A stretch of DNA of 64,000 nt from an uncultured Prevotellaceae bacterium (GCA_902784755.1 CACZVX010000012.1:19096-83095); one strand, 5' to 3'. Shown: positions 25,619 through 38,803, counted from the first letter of the stretch. Translations and numbers: made by a program. Notes: generated by a model from the sequence alone, not told the origin.

Positions 25619-27863
25619 GGATAACTTTTCGTGTTATTGTTTTACCATTGATGACCGTGCGTTCAATGTTGAGGCCTTTTTGTGGGGTTGTCAGTCTGCG
25701 GCCTTCGGGGGTGAACCACTGCGTCTCTGTGGCTGTTTGATCTGTCTCTGCCGAGATGATGCCTGTGGGAGTAGTGCAGATGAATGCCACTTTGTCAATG
25801 TTGCAACCGCCATTGACGATGGTAATACGCAGTTTTTGTTTACCTTCCTTGAAGGAATTTCTGATTTTGCCTGTCTTCACCTGGTAGTTATCCAGGCTGC
25901 CAGTATTGGGTACGGTGATAGTACCTAGCGTCTTCTCATTGCCATCGCTTTCTATCAATGTCATTTTGAAGGAAGAATTATCTATAGCCGAAGATATGGT
26001 AGCCTCGAAGGAGTATTTACCAGCCTGAGTGATGTTGACATCATATTCCAGCCATTCGCCTGTAGTCGTGTTTCCGAGAACAGAGCCGCCGTTGCCGCTG
26101 ATGATGCTGATACTTTCACCGCTTGTAAAGTCCTCTGTTTCAAGCGTACCTGGCAGTTCAACGACAGGCAGGGCTTTGAAAGTCATGCTCTTGATGTAGA
26201 AGCCGCCTTTGTCGATATTCAGACAGAATGTATGGCGACCAGCCGTCAGGGGCTGCATCATTGGGCAGCGCAGGGTTTGGAATGTAGAACTGCCTCCAGT
26301 ATTGGGTACCTGAGTGATGTTGGTGTGAAAGGTGAGGTTATCAAATCCGTATTCAGATAAATGGAACATGCCGTTGGCATTTGAAGAAGCAACCTCCACT
26401 TCCATTGAATAGAGACCATCCTCTTTCACGTCTACAGTATATTCCATCCACTGATTATCCTTCATAGCATAAGATGTGCGCGAAGCATTACTATAAGCTA
26501 CGCCAGACAAGCCCTCGTCATATTCTTCAACCTTGATGGTTCCCGGCAGTTCTGCCACGACGTCGTTGTATGGTTTGCGCTTAGCGCCACGGGTCACCTG
26601 AAAGCGCGACAGGCGCTCGTAGGTGGAACCATCGGTTGTAGTGACTACGGCTTTAATGATGTTCCATCCCGGTGAGTTGGCCGTGTGTTCTGCGATATAG
26701 GGCTCTTCGGTCATGGTGGTGACCAGTTCGTCGTTTACATAGAGATCAATCTTCTCGATGGTCTTGGTAGCCATTTTAGCACGAACCTTAATAGGTAACA
26801 CATCTCCAGCAGCCGCTTTCAGGGCAGCGGGGCGTATGTAGATGGATGCTTCTTTCTTTACACCAGGGAAGGGACTCACGGCATTTTTGGCAGCATCGGT
26901 CTGCATATACTCCTTAATCCATGTCATGGCAGGACGCTCTACACCATTCTTGTACAGTCCTGAATTGTCAACCCATGTGGCACCATGGATATATCCCCAC
27001 AGCGTGACGCCAGCACAATAGGGGGCTTCCCACATTACCGGTAATACTTGCTGATACTGTGACTTTTGCTGATCGTCGTTTGCAGTATTAATATCCAGTT
27101 CCGTGATGAACATAGGCATCTTCAGCGCATTTTGTTGCTTGTCGAGTGCAGCTTGTAAACTGGCAGAACTCATATTGGCCACGGCGTGCGACTGGTTTCC
27201 GTAGGCATCGATAGGTGCTCCGGCATCGCGCAGGGTGCGAACAAGGTCGATGTAGGGGTCGATGTCGTTTTGGATAGAGTTGTAGTCATTATAGATGAGA
27301 ATAGCATCCGGCCAGCGCTCGTAGGCCATCTCAAAGGCTTTGATCAGCCAGTCGTAACCCGTCTTGCCGCCGCCACCAAGCGTCTCTTTGATCATGGGAT
27401 TGCCCGGTTGATGGGTGCCTACAGCCTCGTTGACGACGTCAATCATAGGTAGTGTCTCATAATGGGCCTTGGCATGGTCGAACCAGTTTGTCATAGCGGA
27501 GAATCGTTCACCTGCAGACAGATTATCCAACCAATTGGGATACTGTGAGCCCCACACTAAAGCATGGAACTTATGGGTGAAGCCGTGCTGTTTGGCATAG
27601 TTGAAGGCATTGTCTGCTCCACCCCAGTTGAAGTTGCCGCGGCTTCCTTCTACAGAAGCCCATTTCGATTCGTTCTCACAGGTAATCTGGTTCCAAAGAG
27701 TATAATACTGTGGCACGCCACCTCCGGCTTCCACACTTCCTCTGGTCGTAATATTGCCCAGGAACTTATTAGGATTACTAGAAAGGGCAGCAGGCAAAGA
27801 CTGGGCAGAAGCACTGACGGCTATCGTGCCCAATAATAGCATTGCTAATAATTGTTTCTTCAT
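25614..27863 (-). CDS. GH10 endo-beta-1,4-xylanase with two C-terminal CBM6/35-like modules
   Basis: 749 residues with signal peptide to residue 20. GH10 barrel at about 25-330: acid/base Glu146 in IDVVNEAVG and nucleophile Glu255 in FITELDIN, with HALVWGSQYPNW and LWGYIHG supporting an active xylanase. An Ig-like linker domain (about 340-420) is followed by two homologous beta-sandwich modules, each beginning VELPGT and containing W-x-EY-V-V strands (about 435-565 and 570-695), of CBM6/CBM35 type. The C-terminal tail WFTPEGRRL...GLNIERTVINGK resembles those of other secreted proteins here. First cut of xylan backbone is the expected role. Last gene of a minus-strand group with two GH43 genes and a CE1 gene. 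Confidence 0.92.
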   Translation of the reverse strand: MKKQLLAMLLLGTIAVSASAQSLPAALSSNPNKFLGNITTRGSVEAGGGVPQYYTLWNQITCENESKWASVEGSRGNFNWGGADNAFNYAKQHGFTHKFHALVWGSQYPNWLDNLSAGERFSAMTNWFDHAKAHYETLPMIDVVNEAVGTHQPGNPMIKETLGGGGKTGYDWLIKAFEMAYERWPDAILIYNDYNSIQNDIDPYIDLVRTLRDAGAPIDAYGNQSHAVANMSSASLQAALDKQQNALKMPMFITELDINTANDDQQKSQYQQVLPVMWEAPYCAGVTLWGYIHGATWVDNSGLYKNGVERPAMTWIKEYMQTDAAKNAVSPFPGVKKEASIYIRPAALKAAAGDVLPIKVRAKMATKTIEKIDLYVNDELVTTMTEEPYIAEHTANSPGWNIIKAVVTTTDGSTYERLSRFQVTRGAKRKPYNDVVAELPGTIKVEEYDEGLSGVAYSNASRTSYAMKDNQWMEYTVDVKEDGLYSMEVEVASSNANGMFHLSEYGFDNLTFHTNITQVPNTGGSSTFQTLRCPMMQPLTAGRHTFCLNIDKGGFYIKSMTFKALPVVELPGTLETEDFTSGESISIISGNGGSVLGNTTTGEWLEYDVNITQAGKYSFEATISSAIDNSSFKMTLIESDGNEKTLGTITVPNTGSLDNYQVKTGKIRNSFKEGKQKLRITIVNGGCNIDKVAFICTTPTGIISAETDQTATETQWFTPEGRRLTTPQKGLNIERTVINGKTITRKVIR

Positions 27864-27879
27864 TTCTGTTATTGATAAA

Positions 27880-28884
27880 TTATTTAGTTTGGTTTACAAA
27901 TTTGATTTTTCCGTCAGGCTGGTATTCCATCTTGTCCACGCAGACGCTGCGGCGACCGATGGCACCGGGGTGATCGTCGATGGTAAGCACGGCATTGTGG
28001 TAGAAGAGATACCAATGACCCTTGAACTCGATGATGCCCGGATGGATGGTGAAACTGTTTTCAGCACCTCCTGTAATCTGTCCCTGATGTTCCCAAGGCC
28101 CCATGATTGACTTGGAAGTGGCGTAATCGATGGCTTCCTTGTGGTCGTTGCCAAAAGAAGCGTAGGTAAGATAATAGAGACCGTTATACTTATGCAGCCA
28201 AGGGCCTTCCACATAGCGGGGCAGGGGATTGGTGGTCCATATCTCGCCGTCGAGTTCCACCATGTTGTCCTTTAGTTTGGCGAAGAAACAGGTACCATTG
28301 CCCCAGCAGAGATATGCTTGTCCGTCATCATCGATGAGTACGGTGGGGTCAAAGTCATTCCACCAGCCACGCTGTCCGTTGTCGGTCATCTTGTCGTGTA
28401 CCAACGGCTTGCCAATAGGATCAATGAAAGGCCCTGTTGGGTTGTCACTCACGGCTACACCGATGGCCTTGCCTACAACAGGCTCTTTCGACTGACAGGA
28501 TGTGTAATAGTAATACTTTCCATTCCGTTCGATGACTTGTGAAGCCCAAGCTTCACCAGAAGACCACTTGAAATCAGTAGGACGTAGGACACTGCCGTGG
28601 TCTGTCCAGTTCTTCATATCATCGGTGGAATAGCAGAGCCATTCCGTAATGTTGAATTCCTTGCCACCGCTGGCCTGGTCCTGTCCGTCATACCACTCAT
28701 CGTGTCCCACGTAGAGATAGAGTCTTCCATTGCTGACCATGGGGGCAGGATCGGCGGTAAATTTGTTACGGATGACGGGGTTACCTGAAAAAACAAAGGT
28801 TTTGTCAGATGACATTCGCTGGGGCTGGGCTTGGATGCCCAGCACACAGAGAATCATCGATAGTAAGAATAGTCGAATTTTCAT
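27880..28884 (-). CDS. GH43 beta-xylosidase/alpha-L-arabinofuranosidase
   Basis: 334 residues, signal peptide to about residue 19. Single five-blade GH43 propeller with base Asp45 (ADPAPM), pKa-modulating Asp179 (DFDPTVLIDDDG) and acid Glu226 (YVEGPWL). No extra module, so short for the family. Sits 16 bases from the GH10 gene and 21 from the next GH43, same strand, so co-transcribed. Acts on xylo-oligosaccharides or arabinosyl side groups; subfamily not assigned. Confidence 0.88.
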   Translation of the reverse strand: MKIRLFLLSMILCVLGIQAQPQRMSSDKTFVFSGNPVIRNKFTADPAPMVSNGRLYLYVGHDEWYDGQDQASGGKEFNITEWLCYSTDDMKNWTDHGSVLRPTDFKWSSGEAWASQVIERNGKYYYYTSCQSKEPVVGKAIGVAVSDNPTGPFIDPIGKPLVHDKMTDNGQRGWWNDFDPTVLIDDDGQAYLCWGNGTCFFAKLKDNMVELDGEIWTTNPLPRYVEGPWLHKYNGLYYLTYASFGNDHKEAIDYATSKSIMGPWEHQGQITGGAENSFTIHPGIIEFKGHWYLFYHNAVLTIDDHPGAIGRRSVCVDKMEYQPDGKIKFVNQTK

Positions 28885-28905
28885 ATTTGATAAGTTATGT
28901 AGGTC

Positions 28906-30375
28906 TTATTTCAGATTCCACTTGGAATTGTCGCTATTGAAGTCAAATGCACCCAGAATGGGGGTACTGTCAGCGATGGAAACAAGTGCCAGAGGTTTGT
29001 CACAGCCAGGTACTTTCTTAGGCATAATGCGGAAAGTGCCATCGATGAGTTGGTCGATGCGCCAGAGTTGTTCATCTGCTCCTGTGAATCCGTCCTGTGC
29101 AATGACATCACGGTTGGCAGTGGCCGTCAGTGAACGGTCAGTACCGGCAATGGAGATGCGATAGTAGGGCTGTCCCAGATAACCGCCGGCATTCGGTGCT
29201 GCCGTAATGGCCCACTGCTGATGAGGACGTACCATATAGTCACCGCAACGCACGGGAACATCGCCTTTGGGCCATGCTTTTTCCACATCCTGGAGGGTCT
29301 GCATCAAAACAGGTTCGGGAGTTCTGTTCGTATCACGGCGGAACCAACGGCGGGGTTGGTTGATGCGTACGAAGTCAACAGCCATTTCCAAGGCATAGCC
29401 ACGACGTTCTGATTCAATCTCATAGACACCCTCCTTGAAGGCTTCGCCGGCCACGGGCCAATCGTTTTTCCACAACAACGGGCGGATACCCAGTACGCTC
29501 ATACCTTCCTGGTCGAAGTCACCTTCGAAGTGGCAGGACATCTTTTCTACGCCTTCTTCCTCTATCCAACGGCCGAAATGACCGGGACCTACCACACGGT
29601 CGTGGGCGGCAATCACCATTTTACCGCCACCTTCGAGCATGGAGCGTCCCACATTATCTATATAGGGGCCTGTCACCTTGCGTGAGCGTCCCACCACGAT
29701 GTTATAGGTAGAGTTCACACCGTCGCAGCAGGTGCCATGAGTACCCAGCAGATAATACCAGCCATTGCGATAGATCAGGTCGGAGGCTTCGCAGTCGATA
29801 CCGATATTGATAGCCTCGTTGCCTTCTACGCGCTTACCTGTCTTGGGGTCAAGTTCCACGAGTCTGATATAACCGAAATAGGTGCCGTAACTCAGCCAAA
29901 GCCGGCCAGTTGTGGGATCTAACAACAATCCGGGATCGATGGCATCACAGTCCTCGTTACCGTCAGTGGAAGCTACCTCGATGGGATCAGAGTATTTAAA
30001 ATCGGGAGAATTGGGGTCAAGGGTCTTGTTCCACATCGTGAGGATGCGTCCGTTATGACCACCGCCAAGTCCGCCACCTGTAGCACCGTAGGCCACAAGG
30101 TAACGGTCACCGATTTTCAACACATCGGGGGCTGCTCCGCCGCCAGGGCGTACACCACCGCCGTCCCAAGTCCAGCCGTCTTCTGAAATCAAACCACCCT
30201 GACCTGTTCCGAAAGTATAGTATTTGCCATCACACTCTTGAATCGTAGAAGGGTCGTGGATGAAAGGCTTACCCGTCTGAGCATAGAGACCCTCTCCAAC
30301 TCCCCCTAAGATGGGGAGGGCGATTACTGCCAGAATCCTTTTGGTATTAACTTGTATTTTATTTATGATATTCAT
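28906..30375 (-). CDS. GH43 arabinanase-like enzyme with C-terminal ricin-B-like module
   Basis: 489 residues. GH43 propeller (about 35-320): Asp41 (FIHDPST), Asp147 (CDAIDPGL) and Glu196 (DCEASDL) form the catalytic set; layout is closest to arabinan endo-1,5-alpha-arabinosidases and related subfamilies. The C-terminal 150 residues contain QxW-type repeats (EQLWRI, SKWNL), as in ricin-B/CBM13 lectins. The signal peptide (VIALPILGGVGEGLYAQ) is partly encoded by a copy of the palindromic element (30288-30320). Same operon as the flanking GH43 and CE1 genes. Confidence 0.85.
   Translation of the reverse strand: MNIINKIQVNTKRILAVIALPILGGVGEGLYAQTGKPFIHDPSTIQECDGKYYTFGTGQGGLISEDGWTWDGGGVRPGGGAAPDVLKIGDRYLVAYGATGGGLGGGHNGRILTMWNKTLDPNSPDFKYSDPIEVASTDGNEDCDAIDPGLLLDPTTGRLWLSYGTYFGYIRLVELDPKTGKRVEGNEAINIGIDCEASDLIYRNGWYYLLGTHGTCCDGVNSTYNIVVGRSRKVTGPYIDNVGRSMLEGGGKMVIAAHDRVVGPGHFGRWIEEEGVEKMSCHFEGDFDQEGMSVLGIRPLLWKNDWPVAGEAFKEGVYEIESERRGYALEMAVDFVRINQPRRWFRRDTNRTPEPVLMQTLQDVEKAWPKGDVPVRCGDYMVRPHQQWAITAAPNAGGYLGQPYYRISIAGTDRSLTATANRDVIAQDGFTGADEQLWRIDQLIDGTFRIMPKKVPGCDKPLALVSIADSTPILGAFDFNSDNSKWNLK
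30288..30320 (+). repeat. palindromic element copy in a signal peptide
   Basis: GACCCTCTCCAACTCCCCCT followed by the loop and GGGGAGGG. It overlaps the minus-strand codons for ILGGVGEGL of the GH43 signal peptide, and faces an opposite copy at 30424-30455. Confidence 0.8.
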
Positions 30376-30423
30376 TGCAAATGGATTTTAAATGGTTTCT
30401 TTATATAGCTTAATTAGTAATTG

Positions 30424-30455
30424 CTCCCTCCCTATAGGGAGGGCAGGGGAGGGTC
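30424..30455 (-). repeat. palindromic element copy, intergenic
   Basis: Minus-strand copy of the same element (core CTCCCTATAGGGAG, then GGGGAGGGTC). It lies just beyond the stop of the CE1 gene and about 100 bases from the copy in the neighbouring signal peptide. Confidence 0.8.
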
Positions 30456-30459
30456 TATT

Positions 30460-32265
30460 TTATCTGATTGTAACGTTCTTGATGGGTTCTCCTTTCTCAT
30501 TGATCAGACGGACGCAGAAGTCGCTCATGCCAGGACCGTTGATGACAGATCCGCGGATGATGTTCTGACCTTTCTTCAGGGTAAAGCTCTGGCTTACACA
30601 ATCGTCCACCACCATACGGCGGTCGCCAGACATCAGTAAGGCTTCTTTGCCATTCACCCACCACATGGATGCGGAGTTGCTACCCACCGCGAGACGAACG
30701 TTTTCCATGTCTTCAGGGCAATCAACAACGGTCACAGCCCAATAGAGCACACCATAGAGGCGCTGTTTGTACTCTTCGCCAAAGCGGAAGAGTTTCACGT
30801 TATAGCGGCTGCTCTCCAATTCGTGCCAGGTGAGTGTCTCTTTGACGGTCTTGAATGTAGGTTGAGCAGGTTGCTGTGCCTGAGGTCCGCGTCCGAAGCC
30901 TGGTGGTATCACCTCTTGCACGACGGTGGTCTTCACTTTCTGTCCATCTTTGGGCAAAATGGTCATCTGGTTTTTGAAATACTGGGTATTGAAGGCCTCA
31001 CGCAGATAAGTATCGGTGAATACGGCATTGGTGCGGACGGGTCTGCTGAGGGGCTCCAGCAGTCTCCAACGGCGGATAAATCCCTGGTCATCAACACTGG
31101 AAGTGGCAGAAACGGGTTTTACATAATAATCCTTAGCGTGGTCATCATTGGCAAACTGAACCTTATCCTTGAATAACCGCTGTGCAAACTGATACAGACT
31201 TTCACGCCAGACAGGCCACGTGTGACCACCAGGAGTCTCGAAATAAGAGTACTTTATGCCAATCTTGTCAAAGCGCTCACGCATGATGCGGCAGTTGTTA
31301 AAGGCAATGTCCTCCTGACCACCCATTGTGATAAAGAACTCACGGAACTGCTGATTATAGTAGTCGGGACGTGCTGCCAGTTTCTGATAGTATTGCTCGG
31401 CACCCATTCTGTTTTCCATACCCTTGGGAGTGTTAGCCCACCATCCGCTGCTAAAGACACCCACATAGCGGAACAGTTCGGGATGATTAATGGTCGTGTT
31501 GAGCGTATAGAGGCCTCCCATCGACAGTCCTGCCATGGCACGATGGTCAGCATCAGCTTGCACGCGGTAATTCTGTTCCACCACGGGAATGCATTCCTGA
31601 AGCATTTCTTTTTCAAAGTCACGGCAATTGGCATCACACATGGCTACGATAAATTCTTCAGCCTTGCCTTGGGCAATCAGGTTCTCGAGAATAATATCTG
31701 TGCGACCTTGCAAAGCCCAGCCACGCTCATCTTCACCACCACCGTGCAGAATGTAAAGTACGGGATATTTTCTGTCTGCCTGTTTTTGATAAGAGGGGGG
31801 CAGATAGACAAAGATCCGGCGCCAAGCACCGCTTGTTTTGCTGTAATAGCGACGCATGGCAGTCTCGCCATGGGCTACGTCAGCGGGTTCGAATCTGGTG
31901 TCATTGTTGTAGGGAACTTCGATGCACGAAGCCATACGGCTGCAGCCATAGAAAGTTTCAGAGGCGGGATCGCTTATTTGAACGCCATCCACATACATGA
32001 AATAATAGTTGATGCCGCTCATCAGCGGGTCAGTTGTGGCTGTCCATATCCCTTCGGCATTTTTGCTCATGGGATACTTTTTGCCGCCAATATCGACGAT
32101 GACCTCTTGTGCTTGTGGGGCACGGAGTTGAAAAACGCCACGATGATCAGTCGTGATTTGCGGATACTGAGCGCCTCGTATATTCGTTACGGGCACTGTG
32201 TTTTGCGCACTTAGATTCGTGCAGCAGAGCATCATTGTGATGCCAAAGATAAGTTTTCTGTTCAT
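30460..32265 (-). CDS. CE1 feruloyl/acetyl esterase with N-terminal E-set and C-terminal domain
   Basis: 601 residues with signal peptide to residue 20. An Ig/E-set domain (about 28-120, FQLRAPQAQEVIVDIGGKKY) precedes a CE1 alpha/beta hydrolase: LYILHGGGEDERGW, nucleophile Ser248 in AGLSMGG, and His in TPGGHTWPVWRESLYQF. The same E-set plus CE1 pair occurs in the Xyn10D-Fae1A-like protein at 35044. A C-terminal domain of about 200 residues contains an ETLTWHELE stretch and a jelly-roll-like end (MWWVNGKEALL, GQNIIRGSVING), probably carbohydrate-binding. Releases ferulic or acetyl groups from arabinoxylan by inference. First gene of the minus-strand operon. Confidence 0.87.
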   Translation of the reverse strand: MNRKLIFGITMMLCCTNLSAQNTVPVTNIRGAQYPQITTDHRGVFQLRAPQAQEVIVDIGGKKYPMSKNAEGIWTATTDPLMSGINYYFMYVDGVQISDPASETFYGCSRMASCIEVPYNNDTRFEPADVAHGETAMRRYYSKTSGAWRRIFVYLPPSYQKQADRKYPVLYILHGGGEDERGWALQGRTDIILENLIAQGKAEEFIVAMCDANCRDFEKEMLQECIPVVEQNYRVQADADHRAMAGLSMGGLYTLNTTINHPELFRYVGVFSSGWWANTPKGMENRMGAEQYYQKLAARPDYYNQQFREFFITMGGQEDIAFNNCRIMRERFDKIGIKYSYFETPGGHTWPVWRESLYQFAQRLFKDKVQFANDDHAKDYYVKPVSATSSVDDQGFIRRWRLLEPLSRPVRTNAVFTDTYLREAFNTQYFKNQMTILPKDGQKVKTTVVQEVIPPGFGRGPQAQQPAQPTFKTVKETLTWHELESSRYNVKLFRFGEEYKQRLYGVLYWAVTVVDCPEDMENVRLAVGSNSASMWWVNGKEALLMSGDRRMVVDDCVSQSFTLKKGQNIIRGSVINGPGMSDFCVRLINEKGEPIKNVTIR

Positions 32266-32338
32266 GACATTGAAAAAGAAAAGCCGTATTCGGCAATTTG
32301 AAAACTAGTTTTCATTGCGCTCGTTTGCATTTTCTTTG

Positions 32339-32346
32339 CAAAGATA
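32339..32346 (-). promoter_or_regulatory. -7 element for the minus-strand xylanase operon
   Basis: TATCTTTG on the minus strand, 73 bases upstream of the CE1 start. No -33 TTTG at normal spacing. Confidence 0.5.
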
Positions 32347-32474
32347 CAAAATATTTACGTGCGCGTATTTCCCTATTGTATCAAGTATGTTACTTTTTAT
32401 CGCATTTGCCGTATTTTGTGACATTTGAAAAGTTTTTTGTATCACCGAAAAAAGGACTTGTCACCTTTTATAAT

Positions 32475-32482
32475 TATCTTTG
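32475..32482 (+). promoter_or_regulatory. -7 element for the GH95 gene
   Basis: TATCTTTG, 52 bases before the ATG at 32535. Its place supports this ATG over the longer open frame starting at 32298, which would begin upstream of the promoter. Confidence 0.5.
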
Positions 32483-32534
32483 CAAAGAATTCTTACTTGC
32501 CTTTTGGGCTATATGGCTTCAATACGATAAACCT

Positions 32535-35030
32535 ATGTTGAAACAATTAACACGCGTACTCGTTTTGAGTGCGCTCCCTTTCTTGCACTGTGCTGCATCT
32601 GAGAATCTCTTGTGGTATGATAACCCAGCCAAGATTTGGTTGGAGGCTTTGCCCTTGGGAAATTCCCACATGGGAGCTATGGTCTATGGCGGTACGGAAG
32701 TGGAGGAACTTCAACTCAACGAAGAAACTTTTTGGAGCGGAGGCCCACACCATAACAACAGCCCGCGATCCCTGCAGCGCCTTCCGGAAGTACGCCAATT
32801 GATATTCGACGGTAAGGAGAAGGAGGCAGAGAATATCATCAACAAGGATTTTATTACGGGGCCTCACGGCATGCGCTATCTCACTTTGGGCAGTCTGCGT
32901 TTGCATTTTACTGATCTGAAGGCACCTGTCACTAATTACCGTCGTGAACTTGACCTTTCGAAAGCACTTTCCACCGTTACATATAATCAGCAGGGCGTCC
33001 GCTATGAGCGGAAAACTTTTGCCTCTATGGCCGATGGTGTGGTGGTGATGCAACTAAAGGCTTCTGTTCCCGGTGCAATTTCCTTTGCGCTTCGTCACGA
33101 TTGTCCGCTGCCTTCAAGGGCAGAGGCCAGTGGAAACACGCTGATGGCTCATGTTGATCCCGTTGACCACGAGGGAATCAAGGGAAGCGTCTATGCCGAA
33201 TGTCTTACCAAGATACTTGCTGATGGTGAGGTTCACGCTTCGGGCGATTCGCTCCTCGTGAAGAAGGCTACCACGGTGACGCTACTTGTGTCGGCAGCCA
33301 CTAATTTCGTGAACTATCACGACGTTTCTGCACAGGCTGCTGTGCGAAATGCTGAGTATCTCCGTAAAGTGGAGGGACTTTCCTTTGAACAGTTGTTTGA
33401 ACGTCATCTGGCGCTTTACCAACCCCAATATAATAAGGTGAGCCTAACGCTTCCCGGAACATCTACACTTCCCACCGACCGCCGTCTGGCTGCTTTCAAG
33501 GACAGTCAGGATATGGGTATGGTGGCCCTCATGTTCAATTATGGCCGTTATCTGCTTATCTCTTCCTCACAGCAAGGTGGTCAGGCCGCCAATCTGCAAG
33601 GTGTATGGAATGATAAGGTGAATGCCCCATGGGATTCGAAATACACCATCAACATCAATGCCGAGATGAACTACTGGCCTGCAGAGGTGACGAATCTCAC
33701 TGAAACTACTGGTCCGCTGTTTTCTCTTATCCGTGATCTGAGTGAGACGGGAGCAACCACCGCTCGTGAAATGTATGGTTGTCGTGGTTGGATGGCCCAT
33801 CACAATACCGACCTCTGGCGCATTGCCGGCCCCGTTGATGGAGCTTATTGGGGTATGTTTCCTCATGGTGGTGCCTGGTTGTCCACCCATTTGTGGCAGC
33901 ACTATCTCTTCAGCGGTGACCGTGAGTTCCTGCGTCAGTGGTATCCTGTGATGCGTGATGCAGCTCTTTTCTATCTCGATTTTATGCAGATACATCCGCA
34001 ATACGGTTGGTTGGTGACTGTTCCTTCCGTGAGTCCAGAACATGGCCCCATGGGTAAGGATACCCCGATTACAGCTGGTTGTACAATGGATAATCAGATA
34101 GTCTTTGATGCACTTACACAGGCCTTGCGTTCAGCAGAGATTCTGAAGACAGATAAAACATTACAGGATTCCCTGCGGAAGGCTGTTTCCCTGCTGCCGC
34201 CGATGCAGGTGGGCAAGTACGGACAATTGCAGGAATGGCTTGTTGACGGTGATGATCCTAAGGACGAACATCGTCATATCTCTCATCTCTACGGACTTTA
34301 TCCCAGCAATCAGATATCCCCCTATACCCATCCTGAACTCTTCAAGGCTGCTGCCGTCACCCTGCAGCAACGCGGGGATATGGCCACGGGCTGGAGTCTG
34401 GGCTGGAAGATAAATTTCTGGGCACGTATGCAGGACGGCAACCATGCTTTCCGCATCATCCAAAACATGCTAAGGCTCCTACCTTCCGAGCGCGCTGCTT
34501 TCCAATATCCTGAGGGGCGTACGTTCCCCAATCTTTTTGATGCCCATCCGCCTTTCCAGATTGACGGTAATTTCGGGGCTACGGCAGGCATAGCTGAAAT
34601 GCTGCTGCAGAGTCATGACGGAGCGGTTCATCTGCTTCCCGCCCTTCCCGATGCCTGGAACGAGGGACAGATAAAAGGTCTCCGTGCCCGCGGCGGTTTT
34701 GAGGTGGATATGGAGTGGGACAAGGACGAAGGACGAATGACGAAGGACGAAAGACTAAAGGTGAAGGCCGTTGTCCGTTCCACCATCGGCGGCGTACTCC
34801 GTTTGCGTTCTGCCGTTCCCCTGAAAGGAAAGGGACTCCGCAAGGCCAAGGGCCGTTGTCCCAACGCCCTATTGATGGGAGCCGATATACCCTCTCTCAA
34901 ATCTCTCTCCTCTATCGACTCATTCCCGAACTCCGTTCGCCTACCCGTAGCCTTTCCTCTCTCCTCTAAAGTCTACGAATATGACGTGAAAACTAAGGCA
35001 GGACATAATTACGTTTTTTCTTCTAACTAA
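32535..35030 (+). CDS. GH95 alpha-L-fucosidase/alpha-L-galactosidase family enzyme
   Basis: Start at 32535 gives a signal peptide ([19 protein letters not shown]) and a protein of 831 residues; the frame upstream is open but reads through the promoter region. GH95 blocks: [23 protein letters not shown] at the N-terminus, [28 protein letters not shown] and [18 protein letters not shown] in the (alpha/alpha)6 barrel. GH95 inverts alpha-L-fucosides or alpha-L-galactosides, both found on xyloglucan and corn arabinoxylan. A 5x7-base repeat (34723-34757) adds [14 protein letters not shown] in the C-terminal domain, and the following 60 residues look poorly conserved. Confidence 0.87.
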   Translation: MLKQLTRVLVLSALPFLHCAASENLLWYDNPAKIWLEALPLGNSHMGAMVYGGTEVEELQLNEETFWSGGPHHNNSPRSLQRLPEVRQLIFDGKEKEAENIINKDFITGPHGMRYLTLGSLRLHFTDLKAPVTNYRRELDLSKALSTVTYNQQGVRYERKTFASMADGVVVMQLKASVPGAISFALRHDCPLPSRAEASGNTLMAHVDPVDHEGIKGSVYAECLTKILADGEVHASGDSLLVKKATTVTLLVSAATNFVNYHDVSAQAAVRNAEYLRKVEGLSFEQLFERHLALYQPQYNKVSLTLPGTSTLPTDRRLAAFKDSQDMGMVALMFNYGRYLLISSSQQGGQAANLQGVWNDKVNAPWDSKYTININAEMNYWPAEVTNLTETTGPLFSLIRDLSETGATTAREMYGCRGWMAHHNTDLWRIAGPVDGAYWGMFPHGGAWLSTHLWQHYLFSGDREFLRQWYPVMRDAALFYLDFMQIHPQYGWLVTVPSVSPEHGPMGKDTPITAGCTMDNQIVFDALTQALRSAEILKTDKTLQDSLRKAVSLLPPMQVGKYGQLQEWLVDGDDPKDEHRHISHLYGLYPSNQISPYTHPELFKAAAVTLQQRGDMATGWSLGWKINFWARMQDGNHAFRIIQNMLRLLPSERAAFQYPEGRTFPNLFDAHPPFQIDGNFGATAGIAEMLLQSHDGAVHLLPALPDAWNEGQIKGLRARGGFEVDMEWDKDEGRMTKDERLKVKAVVRSTIGGVLRLRSAVPLKGKGLRKAKGRCPNALLMGADIPSLKSLSSIDSFPNSVRLPVAFPLSSKVYEYDVKTKAGHNYVFSSN
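34723..34757 (+). repeat. heptamer tandem repeat AGGACGA x5 inside GH95
   Basis: AGGACGA, AGGACGA, ATGACGA, AGGACGA, AAGACTA in register. It is translated as part of [13 protein letters not shown]. Confidence 0.8.
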
Positions 35031-35034
35031 TTAA

Positions 35035-37215
<2,181 letters not shown>

Positions 37216-37236
37216 AGGCCCGCTAATCCTTATGAC

Positions 37237-37280
37237 AGAAAGGAGAGCTTGAATTGCTCTCCTTTCTTCTTTTTTTTCGA
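37237..37280 (+). terminator. intrinsic terminator
   Basis: Perfect 12-bp stem AGAAAGGAGAGC/GCTCTCCTTTCT with a 7-base loop and a long T run, 22 bases after the xylanase-esterase stop. Confidence 0.92.
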
Positions 37281-37456
37281 TAAAACCATGGTTTTTGGCG
37301 TTTTCCTGGCTATGAGACAAGAAATAAAATAAATGAAACGCAAGAAATATGGAAAGTTGTTTATTTATTTTATTTTTGCAGCAGTTAATGGCCATTTATG
37401 CGTGTTTTAGCATAATCAATACTTAGAACTTATTAAGATTCAATAGACTAAAAGCC

Positions 37457-37603
37457 AATGGAGAATTTGAGATTAATAACGAAGAGAATCATGTCCATCG
37501 AAGCGCCGTTTCTGTGCAGGAAGGTGGGCTGGGCCTCCAGAATCTGGACTATTATCCCAAGCACGCCTATACAGGCTGTACTGACGGTCTCTTTGGAAAA
37601 TAA
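37457..37603 (+). pseudogene. C-terminal fragment resembling a LytS/YehU-type sensor histidine kinase
   Basis: The frame encodes NGEFEINNEENHVH, then GGLGLQNL and YYPKHAYTG before a TAA. The order resembles the end of the ATPase domain in LytTR-system kinases (an ENG-type strand, the GGxGLxN G-box, then a YP motif). The usual RRRLEL between the G-box and YP is missing, and the rest of the kinase and its response regulator are absent. Most likely a decayed remnant; the short match means chance cannot be excluded. Confidence 0.4.
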
Positions 37604-37806
37604 TTGTAAAGACCGCCATGATTCTTCGGGGATTCCTGTCAGGGCTTGCCGTCTATCATTAAAACCTAGGCGAGTGGCTTAGGTGAGTTTTGATAAATTA
37701 TGGTTACAAAACCACGGGCATGCCTGATGTGAATCCCGCGTGCCCTTTATCTTTAGCAGTTAGTATTATGTCTTAAAAATATAAATTGAAATAAAAGTCA
37801 TATTAA

Positions 37807-38709
<903 letters not shown>

Positions 38710-38744
38710 AGACCCACCCCAGCGTTAACATTAGCTCATATTAT

Positions 38745-38782
38745 AAAAAAACGGTCATTCCATCGGGGATTTCCGTTTTTTT
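38745..38782 (+). terminator. intrinsic terminator
   Basis: AAAAAAACGG pairs with CCGTTTTTTT, with an inner ATTCC/GGGAT pairing; 36 bases after the esterase stop and directly before the xerD promoter. Confidence 0.8.
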
Positions 38783-38785
38783 CTT

Positions 38786-38793
38786 TATCTTTG
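38786..38793 (+). promoter_or_regulatory. -7 element for xerD
   Basis: TATCTTTG ends 10 bases before the ATG at 38804, so the 5' leader is at most a few bases. Confidence 0.5.
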
Positions 38794-38803
38794 CCATCAA
38801 GAT

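Noticed and set aside
25560-25928. 122-codon plus-strand ORF beginning MYLKLRLGLSLSLG
   Set aside because: Its start is the hexamer repeat and the rest is antisense to the GH10-CBM gene.
32298-32534. N-terminal extension of GH95
   Set aside because: The extension reads through the promoter -7 box; ATG at 32535 begins a signal peptide.
37458-37682. 74-codon ORF MENLRLITKRIM...
   Set aside because: The other frame (37457-37603) carries kinase-like residues; this one has no recognisable features.
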